Shown one piece after another: positions 57,634 through 64,000 of a stretch of 64,000 nt of DNA; the stretch's first letter is position 1; every line of letters begins with the position of its first letter. The DNA is from Bacteroides faecis MAJ27 (GTDB lineage: Bacteria > Bacteroidota > Bacteroidia > Bacteroidales > Bacteroidaceae): positions 248,001 to 312,000 of the forward strand of contig NZ_FNNN01000003.1 in the NCBI RefSeq assembly GCF_900106755.1. Direction: 5' to 3'. The notes under the pieces are model-generated. The model saw nothing but the letters and a program-made list of their open reading frames with translations, made no database searches and was not told the DNA's origin. Position numbers and translations under genes: made by a program.

Positions 57634-58875
57634 TTATCTGCCAAACAGAGATTCAATAATATCCTGCATCATTTTTTCATATTTTGCATATCTTACCTTT
57701 GAAATTGTAATAACCTGTTCAATTGGATATTCTTTTAGTCTCTTAACTATTTCATTAACAGTAACATTACATACATTATTTTCTATTTGAGCCCAATTAT
57801 TCTCCAACCCGTATTGTTTCAAAATATCAAAAACTTTGCTACTAGCATTATTTTCCTTTTTTCCCCAGAAATTTGTACTTCCCCAATTATCTAAACTATA
57901 ACAAGGAACACCATTCGCCAAACTAGATACGATAGGGTGCATATTGCTTCCTATATATCCTGCTGAATATTTAATCAAAGCATACCAATCAAGTGGAGAA
58001 AGTGGTATAGATATTGAGTGTTTAAATGGATGACTGAATGCCATTGCTCCATCTATAGGGAAAGCAACACACTCTTTACCTTCTATCCGCATAGCGTCAT
58101 TTAGAGCTTCAAGAAAAGGTATAGACAAGATCTGAGTTCGCATCCCTATCAATACATATTTATCGGGAAGAACAAAACGATTACGAATATCCTCTTCCAA
58201 AGGTATCTTTTCTCCTACATTTTGATTAAGAGCAAAAACAGGATCTGGAGTGATGTCAATTGAAAGTTCAGGTCCTGCAGCAAGCATCATGTCCTTGGTC
58301 CAAGCATCACGCACCGAAATATATTTCAGTCTTTTCAAACTTTTGCCCATGCGCTTAAGCATATACCTACTAAATTTCTGATATTTACTATTCTGTGATG
58401 ACACAGACATCATAGCCGTAGGTATGATATCAGAAAAACCATACCCCCAAAAAGGATTGGGGTAACGACGTTCTGAAGGCAATGGCTCAATCCAATATGG
58501 ACGCCGTTTACCTAACTTTAATGTTGAAAATAACGGCCAATTCTGTACAACTGCATCAGAACCTATTATCACAGCATCAATTCCATGTTTTTTTATAGCA
58601 TTCCTTACTCGGTCAGCAGTTAGCAAATGTGGTATTTGCTCTTTCATATTATTATCAATAAACTTAAAATGTTCTGCCAACTGCAAATAGCTACGTTTTG
58701 GCTTTATAAAGTTCTTGTAATATGAGACTAATCTTAACCATACTGTTTGAAAAGATACATATTCAAGAAATACTACCTCGTGTCCATGTTTACATAGGTA
58801 ACTATAAGTAGATAACGCCTGCAAATTAGCTCCAAAATTAGCTACACGATAAAATGTCAATATACCAATTTTCAT
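57634..58875 (-). CDS. Polysaccharide pyruvyl transferase family protein (second copy)
   Basis: A 413-residue protein, distinct from the copy at 52702. N-terminus GILTFYRVANFGANLQALST, with VIIGSDAVVQNWP and YIGSNMHPIVSSLANGVPCY. The last carries H in place of the SFHS-type histidine segment, as in other family members. It starts 2 bp after the upstream ThDP enzyme's stop, so the two are tightly coupled and may act on the same sugar. Confidence 0.88.
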   Translation of the reverse strand: MKIGILTFYRVANFGANLQALSTYSYLCKHGHEVVFLEYVSFQTVWLRLVSYYKNFIKPKRSYLQLAEHFKFIDNNMKEQIPHLLTADRVRNAIKKHGIDAVIIGSDAVVQNWPLFSTLKLGKRRPYWIEPLPSERRYPNPFWGYGFSDIIPTAMMSVSSQNSKYQKFSRYMLKRMGKSLKRLKYISVRDAWTKDMMLAAGPELSIDITPDPVFALNQNVGEKIPLEEDIRNRFVLPDKYVLIGMRTQILSIPFLEALNDAMRIEGKECVAFPIDGAMAFSHPFKHSISIPLSPLDWYALIKYSAGYIGSNMHPIVSSLANGVPCYSLDNWGSTNFWGKKENNASSKVFDILKQYGLENNWAQIENNVCNVTVNEIVKRLKEYPIEQVITISKVRYAKYEKMMQDIIESLFGR

Positions 58876-58877
58876 TA

Positions 58878-60650
58878 TTATCTACCTCTAATTATTTTTT
58901 TCACTTTTTCAAATCCCTCTTCCCCTGCTACATTGACAATTAATTTCTTTGCTATACTTTCCATAATCTTATCTGTAGACTTTTCTAAATTACGTATTGT
59001 ATACAAAGCCTCATTCTCATCAACTTGTTCTGTAAAAACCTCAAAAATCATAGGTTTATCTGTAATCTCAGGAATAAGAAAACGTTCTACATTTTTACTA
59101 AAACTTACTTTACAGGAAGCTGTTAGATATTCATATCCTAAATCTTCAGCGTAATGACGTACCAACGATATTGACTTCTGTCCAAAATGCCCAGCACCAT
59201 CCATATACTGGTCCACAAGTACATCGCTAAAACGTGAGGCTGGATGTGTATAGTTACGAAATTCCATACCTTTGCCATTATTTACAAGTAATATTCTGAC
59301 ATTTTTCCCTACATGTCTATTGCCTAATGTATTCATGTCATAGAAAAATGCCAAGTCACCTATTATACCGAAATACAATCTATCCTTATTATACAATGAA
59401 GCACCTATCAACGCAGAAATATTACCATCAATACCAAATCCCCCTACATTACTATATCCCCTCACAGTATTAGGCGTTTCAAAGAAACTCCATGCACGTA
59501 ATGAGTTTAAAATAGCATAATGCATCACACTACCTTCCGGGATACGTGGAGACAACTCATATGCTAGCCAAATATTCGAAAATGGTATTTTCTTCGATAT
59601 CAGTGAATAAAGATGATCGTAATCTTGCTTACATTCATTATAAAAGGATAAGTTCTTTTCATTCGTCTGCGCTTCAATATAATGATTAAAGAAGTCAACC
59701 TCCTGCATATAAAACATCTTCGATAAACTATGTGAAGGATCGCGAATAATACCATCTTCGCTTACACGCCAAACAGTCTTTGCCTTAGGCATAAGCAGCA
59801 CTGATTCATAAGCACCACATATATCACCGATATAAATGAGTAGATCCATATGGCAAGCAACGCTCTTGTATTTATCTTGGCATCCCAACAAAGAAGACAT
59901 AATCCTATACTTTCCACGATAATTGCTTGTTTGATCACAATAAACGACACCATTATTGTTTTCACAGAAAATATCTATTGCTACAGTAAGTTCTTGTGTA
60001 AAGGTTGTATGCGAACCGACAAAAATAGCAATACGTCCTTTCGGTAATATTGGAAAAGTATCACGTATCGTAATATACTGTATAGCATGAACATCTTTTA
60101 TTTCTTGCACAGAAAAATCAAAGCTACTGTTTGTTTCCAAATCAATATGTACAGGCCCCCCCCCATCTTTCTTTAATGCAATCAACGCTCTGTTGACCTT
60201 CAATTGGCAATCCCATTCATCATTACTGTCTTTTACAAGAGGGGCAAACACACTAATTTTTACAATATCATTTGGAACTGCCGTACGATCAATAACTTGG
60301 GCTAAATGGTTACCAATATATGACAATGGACGTGTTGAAGTCAATGCTAAAATCGGAAGTCTGCGATAAAAAGCCTCTGTCAAACCTGAAAAATAGTTGC
60401 GAGATGCGGTAGCGCCTGTACATGTTAATACGACAGGCTCACCAGATTCTGCCGAAAGTCCACAGGCCATATATGCTGCCGAACGTTCATCAACACATGA
60501 ATACATTTCAAAATAAGAGTCATTTTGAGCACTACATACAAAAGGTATATTAGTAGTACCTGGACTTGCAACTATTTTCTTTATATTATAGGCTTTAAGC
60601 AAAGCTATAACAATCTGTACATTACGCTCTGCTGAATAATACTCTTTCAT
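58878..60650 (-). CDS. MenD-like thiamine-diphosphate enzyme of the capsule locus
   Basis: A 590-residue protein with full MenD/ThDP architecture. The PYR domain (1-175) has the activating Glu55 in DERSAAYMACG, and LALTSTRPLS at 101-110. A central domain follows, then the PP domain with GFGIDGNISALIG (404-416), the ThDP/metal motif GDLAFFYDMN (431-440) and LLVNNGKG. Compared with MenD, the substrate-contacting SR of SPGSRS is TT here (SPGTTN) and the R of SNRGxxGIDG is V (SNVGGFGIDG). The canonical menaquinone substrate is therefore unlikely. It probably decarboxylates a 2-oxo acid and adds it to a sugar or small precursor. Confidence 0.82.
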   Translation of the reverse strand: MKEYYSAERNVQIVIALLKAYNIKKIVASPGTTNIPFVCSAQNDSYFEMYSCVDERSAAYMACGLSAESGEPVVLTCTGATASRNYFSGLTEAFYRRLPILALTSTRPLSYIGNHLAQVIDRTAVPNDIVKISVFAPLVKDSNDEWDCQLKVNRALIALKKDGGGPVHIDLETNSSFDFSVQEIKDVHAIQYITIRDTFPILPKGRIAIFVGSHTTFTQELTVAIDIFCENNNGVVYCDQTSNYRGKYRIMSSLLGCQDKYKSVACHMDLLIYIGDICGAYESVLLMPKAKTVWRVSEDGIIRDPSHSLSKMFYMQEVDFFNHYIEAQTNEKNLSFYNECKQDYDHLYSLISKKIPFSNIWLAYELSPRIPEGSVMHYAILNSLRAWSFFETPNTVRGYSNVGGFGIDGNISALIGASLYNKDRLYFGIIGDLAFFYDMNTLGNRHVGKNVRILLVNNGKGMEFRNYTHPASRFSDVLVDQYMDGAGHFGQKSISLVRHYAEDLGYEYLTASCKVSFSKNVERFLIPEITDKPMIFEVFTEQVDENEALYTIRNLEKSTDKIMESIAKKLIVNVAGEEGFEKVKKIIRGR

Positions 60651-60663
60651 ATTTATCTGATAT

Positions 60664-61758
60664 TTATATTGACAATTTACTTTTTGGGGGCACTACAGTT
60701 CTATGAAGCAAATAACTTATACAATCTTTTATTATAGAGATCTCACTAAATGGAGCCCACTCTCCAGTTATTCTGTCATATGTACCCTGTATACCCCATC
60801 CCATTTTTTTAAATTGAGGATGACAAAGAAAAGATTCAAGACAAGATATTAGTCCACTTTCGGTTCGTACAAATTGAGATGTATCTATATACTGCTGTAT
60901 CTTACTATTATCAAACCGCCTGTTATAATATCTATCCAATATAACCTGCCATTTCGCACCTATCCATTCTAAATGTGGACTTTTATCAAGTAACAGCACT
61001 TTTGGACGCATCCCAGTTTTCTTTTCTATAGTATCAAGATAGATTTCCAATATTTCCTTCCATGTATAACTTTCATCCGATGTTATATGGAATGCCTCCC
61101 CTAATGCTGTTTCTTTACCGATTATTGATGCTATTCCCAATGCTACATCATACCCATATGTAAGCGTAGTACTTTTTTCTGCGATGTCCTTTGAAAAAAC
61201 GATTGTTCGTCCATTCAAAGCACGATAAAGCCATAATTCTTTTTCTAACACACCTAATTGCAAACGAATTTCACTATATGTAATATACGGGCGAATAACT
61301 GTCCAATTATTTTTTCCGGATCTGTGAAGAATATCTTCTTGCCGCGCCTTACTAAGAGCATATTCATCTGTTTTGAGATATTCTTCATCTTTATATACAT
61401 CTAAAAGACGCGGAGAATTTTCCGTTATAGGAGTTTCCGAATCGGCATAAACTCTGGAACTCGACAGAAAAATGTATTGTCCTACGGAAGATAACAGCAA
61501 ATCCACTCTATCTGCAAACTCTGATGTATTATAAATCATAAAATCAATAAGTACATCAAAATGATACTTTCGTAAAATATCACTTAAGAAAGCGGTTTCA
61601 TGTGCATTACCCTGTATATAAGTAATTCCTACACCTTTACGTTCTCTACGTGTAGTCACATACACATCCTCCCCTTGATTATTCAATATCTTCGAAAGAT
61701 GTATTCCCATCGCCCCAGTTCCACCCAATAATAAAATTTTTAATCTTTGATTATTCAT
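60664..61758 (-). CDS. NAD-dependent epimerase/dehydratase-like protein
   Basis: A 364-residue atypical SDR. The cofactor motif LLGGTGAMGIHLSKIL lies at the N-terminus, with IFLSSSRVYAD and YALSKARQED providing YxxxK near residue 130. ITSDESYTWKEILEIYLDTI follows. The C-terminal region (RYYNRRFDNSKIQQYIDTSQ) is typical of capsule-locus NAD-binding proteins acting on sugar nucleotides. It is 13 bp upstream of the MenD-like gene, suggesting a shared pathway. Specific reaction unknown. Confidence 0.83.
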   Translation of the reverse strand: MNNQRLKILLLGGTGAMGIHLSKILNNQGEDVYVTTRRERKGVGITYIQGNAHETAFLSDILRKYHFDVLIDFMIYNTSEFADRVDLLLSSVGQYIFLSSSRVYADSETPITENSPRLLDVYKDEEYLKTDEYALSKARQEDILHRSGKNNWTVIRPYITYSEIRLQLGVLEKELWLYRALNGRTIVFSKDIAEKSTTLTYGYDVALGIASIIGKETALGEAFHITSDESYTWKEILEIYLDTIEKKTGMRPKVLLLDKSPHLEWIGAKWQVILDRYYNRRFDNSKIQQYIDTSQFVRTESGLISCLESFLCHPQFKKMGWGIQGTYDRITGEWAPFSEISIIKDCISYLLHRTVVPPKSKLSI

Positions 61759-61823
61759 AAAATGCCACTTTTTACATTTAAATTCATATATTCCGCTTTA
61801 AGACTTTTGCAAAAATTACATTC

Positions 61824-63359
61824 TTATGAAAACCTCTGTACGATTTTCTTTAACTTGGACGTAACAGTAACTTTCTCATTCTGTGTGAGACCTATTGTAT
61901 AAACAACAGTAGATGTTACAAGCAAACTGCACAAACAAACAACAGATAATCTAATCCAACCACCGTCTAAAACCAAAAGTAATGGTAATGGGATTATAAA
62001 TGTTAATAACATAACGCCAGCTACACGTCCCAATACATCTCTAAAGAAATAACTCAATGGCATATATAATAGTACTTTCATAAAATACAAACGAACCAGC
62101 AATGCTATACAATAAATAATTATGTATACAATATAAGTAGATTCAGGACCACAACCAAATTCAAAACATAACCATGAAAAAGGAAAAACCATAACCCCGA
62201 CAATTGCTATGACTATCTGATAGCCTTTTATCTTACCAGTTGCCATAATAGCAGTCCAAAATGAATTTCCTAATAGAGAATCTACAAATGAAGAAAACAC
62301 TATCAGCCTTACAAACACAATCGTATATTCTGGAACAGTTTTAAGCCAAATTTTCAGTATTGTCGGTGTTTCAAGCACAATAGGCACCGCAATAAACAGA
62401 AATAGAAATGCACTAAACTTTGCTCCACGACAAACCAATTGATACATATAATCCAATTCTCCTGCAGAATAAGATTTCGTTATCTGAGGATTAATTGCTG
62501 TAGTAAAACTATTGGCGAAAGATTTTACTGCCGAATCAACTTGTACGGCAATACCACGAGCTGCGTTTGCTGCCACACCGAAATAAATATTCATCAGCAT
62601 ATTTACGCCTTGTGTGTTCAGCATAAAAGCTGATGAACCTAGAAAGTTCCAACCAGCAAATTTACCCATTTCGGAAAACAAGTCTTTATCAAGAAGTAAA
62701 TGATAGGTACATTCTTCAAACTTACGCCTGCAATAAATACCATATATTATACGAATAATAAATGCAACAACCAAATATAATACCGAATATGTTTTCAACT
62801 TGTCTAATGGCGACAAGTACAGCATATATGCAATAATTAACTGTAGAACTGCATTAACAATACTAATCACAGCATAAGCCCCCATTTCTTCGTGAGCTAT
62901 AATTTCAGCATTAAACGGAACACTTATCAAATTTAGAACAAATGCACCAATAGCACATTGTAATACCCAATGAGCAGCATTCAATCTGTCATCAGGAATA
63001 CTCATGTGATAATTCAAAAACCACAGACCTATAATTTCTGCCGCAATAACAATTACCACAGACATTATCAACTGAATATTTACACCTGTACAAAAGACAG
63101 CATTTAACCTTTGAGAATCTTTCTTACCTAACTCAAAAGTTATAAAACGCGTAATTGCATTAGAAAAGCTACCACTTAGTACAGTAAACATTGCTATAAA
63201 CCCACCAACAACATTGTAAATACCAAAATCGCTAATTCCAAGAGCATTTAACACTACACGACTTGTAAACAACGCCACTGCCATTGTAAACATCATACGG
63301 ATATATAGCAATAATGTATTTTTAACTATTCGCTTATTATTACTAGAATATTCTGTCAT
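61824..63359 (-). CDS. wzx: Lipid-linked repeat-unit flippase (Wzx-like)
   Basis: A 511-residue protein with about 12-14 membrane segments of the polysaccharide-synthesis/MATE type. It opens IVKNTLLLYIRMMFTMAVAL and VLNALGISDFGIYNVVGGFI, and has QGVNMLMNIYFGVAANAARG in the middle. It translocates undecaprenyl-diphosphate-linked repeat units to the periplasm. It is the first intact gene after the rmlB scar, with strongly AT-rich coding sequence. Confidence 0.9.
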   Translation of the reverse strand: MTEYSSNNKRIVKNTLLLYIRMMFTMAVALFTSRVVLNALGISDFGIYNVVGGFIAMFTVLSGSFSNAITRFITFELGKKDSQRLNAVFCTGVNIQLIMSVVIVIAAEIIGLWFLNYHMSIPDDRLNAAHWVLQCAIGAFVLNLISVPFNAEIIAHEEMGAYAVISIVNAVLQLIIAYMLYLSPLDKLKTYSVLYLVVAFIIRIIYGIYCRRKFEECTYHLLLDKDLFSEMGKFAGWNFLGSSAFMLNTQGVNMLMNIYFGVAANAARGIAVQVDSAVKSFANSFTTAINPQITKSYSAGELDYMYQLVCRGAKFSAFLFLFIAVPIVLETPTILKIWLKTVPEYTIVFVRLIVFSSFVDSLLGNSFWTAIMATGKIKGYQIVIAIVGVMVFPFSWLCFEFGCGPESTYIVYIIIYCIALLVRLYFMKVLLYMPLSYFFRDVLGRVAGVMLLTFIIPLPLLLVLDGGWIRLSVVCLCSLLVTSTVVYTIGLTQNEKVTVTSKLKKIVQRFS

Positions 63360-63399
63360 TATTATTTAGTACTAATCTAGTGTATGGTATAAGTTTTGG

Positions 63400-63495
63400 C
63401 TATCTCCCCCCATTATGAAAAATCACATCAATAGCACGAGCATGATCAATGACGTACAACCAATCACATACATTTTCTCTTTTGCCATATACAGG
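63400..63495 (-). pseudogene. Remnant of rmlB (dTDP-glucose 4,6-dehydratase)
   Basis: The minus-strand frame reads PVYGKRENVCDWLYVIDHAR, then AIDVIFHNGGR and a stop. This matches the conserved RmlB segment (PVYGKGENVRDWLYVxDHARAID) with an R-to-C change. There is no rest of the gene: stops or unrelated AT-rich sequence flank it. It sits exactly where rmlB normally follows rmlA in Bacteroides capsule operons, so it marks a deletion or cassette-replacement junction. Confidence 0.8.
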
Positions 63496-63554
63496 TTAAT
63501 CATTAAAACTGAAGTTTGCATCTATATAATTATACTTATCAGAGCAATTATAGA

Positions 63555-64000
63555 TTATAAACAACTCATTTTTAATTCATCTACGACTTTAAGCAAATAT
63601 TGTCCATATTGATTCTTCAACATAGGCTTGGCCAGTTCGCGCATTTTATCTTCAGTTATCCATCCATGACGCAAAGCGATACCCTCCAAGCAGGCTACTT
63701 TCAAACCTTGACGTTTTTCTATAACTTCAATAAAAGTACTGGCTTCTGAAAGAGAATCATGCGTTCCCGTATCTAGCCAGGCGAATCCACGCCCCAGTAG
63801 CTGCACTTTAAGTTCCTGATCATTCAGGAATTGCTGATTCACTGTCGTAATCTCTAATTCACCACGCGAAGACGGTTTGATATTTTTAGCTACCTCCACC
63901 ACTTTATTAGGATAGAAATAAAGACCAACTACTGCATAATTAGATTTTGGCTGAACAGGTTTTTCTTCTATACTTAAGACATTTCCCTCTTTATCAAATT
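63555..64000 (-). CDS. rmlA: Glucose-1-phosphate thymidylyltransferase, partial (5' end outside window)
   Basis: The last 148 residues of RmlA. Visible blocks are [54 protein letters not shown] and the C-terminal KNQYGQYLL. It makes dTDP-glucose for the dTDP-sugar pathway. The frame runs open to the window edge ([20 protein letters not shown] upstream), so the start is beyond 64000. With rmlB reduced to a fragment and no rmlC/D in the window, this operon alone cannot make dTDP-rhamnose. Confidence 0.93.
   Translation of the reverse strand, partial: FDKEGNVLSIEEKPVQPKSNYAVVGLYFYPNKVVEVAKNIKPSSRGELEITTVNQQFLNDQELKVQLLGRGFAWLDTGTHDSLSEASTFIEVIEKRQGLKVACLEGIALRHGWITEDKMRELAKPMLKNQYGQYLLKVVDELKMSCL

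Noticed and set aside
63360..64000. Invertible capsule promoter
   Set aside because: No inverted-repeat pair flanking a promoter was found; the true operon start is upstream of the window.

Overview
This 64 kb window is chromosomal DNA from a Bacteroides species, probably of the B. thetaiotaomicron/ovatus type. The basis is the TAnnTTTG -7 promoter motif in front of many genes, a SusC/SusD pair, class III fructose-bisphosphatase, BspA-like LRR and DUF4248/VapE/HU/amidase/'smalltalk' genes, and a Wzx/Wzy capsule locus. The species is inferred; no rRNA or marker gene fixes it.

Layout. 1-19.9 kb is core chromosome: acyl-CoA synthetase, a repeat-rich surface protein, fbp, an AspT/YidE-type transporter, small lipoproteins, tRNA-Ser(GCU) and tRNA-Glu(CUC), Crp- and AraC-type regulators, a translationally coupled histidine kinase/metallophosphatase pair, Tex, a CPBP protease and an LRR protein. 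20.0-30.5 kb is a minus-strand Rhs/YD-repeat island. It has two large secreted proteins, the second ending in a variable C-terminal domain, followed by small membrane or secreted ORFs and a displaced toxin-tip fragment that overlaps a candidate immunity gene. 30.5-35.3 kb is the accessory set smalltalk/amidase/HU (minus) facing DUF4248/a frameshifted gene/VapE (plus). 35.4-39.2 kb holds an ABC-F ATPase and grpE-dnaJ. 39.2-44.4 kb holds hicAB and an orphan SusCD pair whose SusC lacks the usual N-terminal extension.

44.5-64.0 kb is one minus-strand capsule/exopolysaccharide locus. In transcription order it runs rmlA (cut by the window edge), an rmlB remnant, wzx, an epimerase-like gene, a MenD-like ThDP enzyme, a pyruvyltransferase, wzy, two glycosyltransferases (GT4-like and GT2), a second pyruvyltransferase, an Fe-S/F420-hydrogenase-beta-like protein, an epimerase, a GT4, a WcaJ-type initiating transferase, wza and wzc. 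The middle genes are visibly more AT-rich than the flanks, as expected of exchanged capsule cassettes. WcaJ would load the first sugar on undecaprenyl phosphate, the glycosyltransferases extend it, the pyruvyltransferases and the ThDP enzyme probably make unusual acidic or branched decorations, Wzx flips, Wzy polymerises, and Wza/Wzc export and set chain length.

The most notable observations are the orphan Rhs tip overlapping its putative immunity gene, the MenD paralogue lacking two active-site arginines, the rmlB scar at the capsule-cassette junction, and a one-base A-run frameshift in the VapE island. Assignments come from reading motifs by eye; no database search was run.
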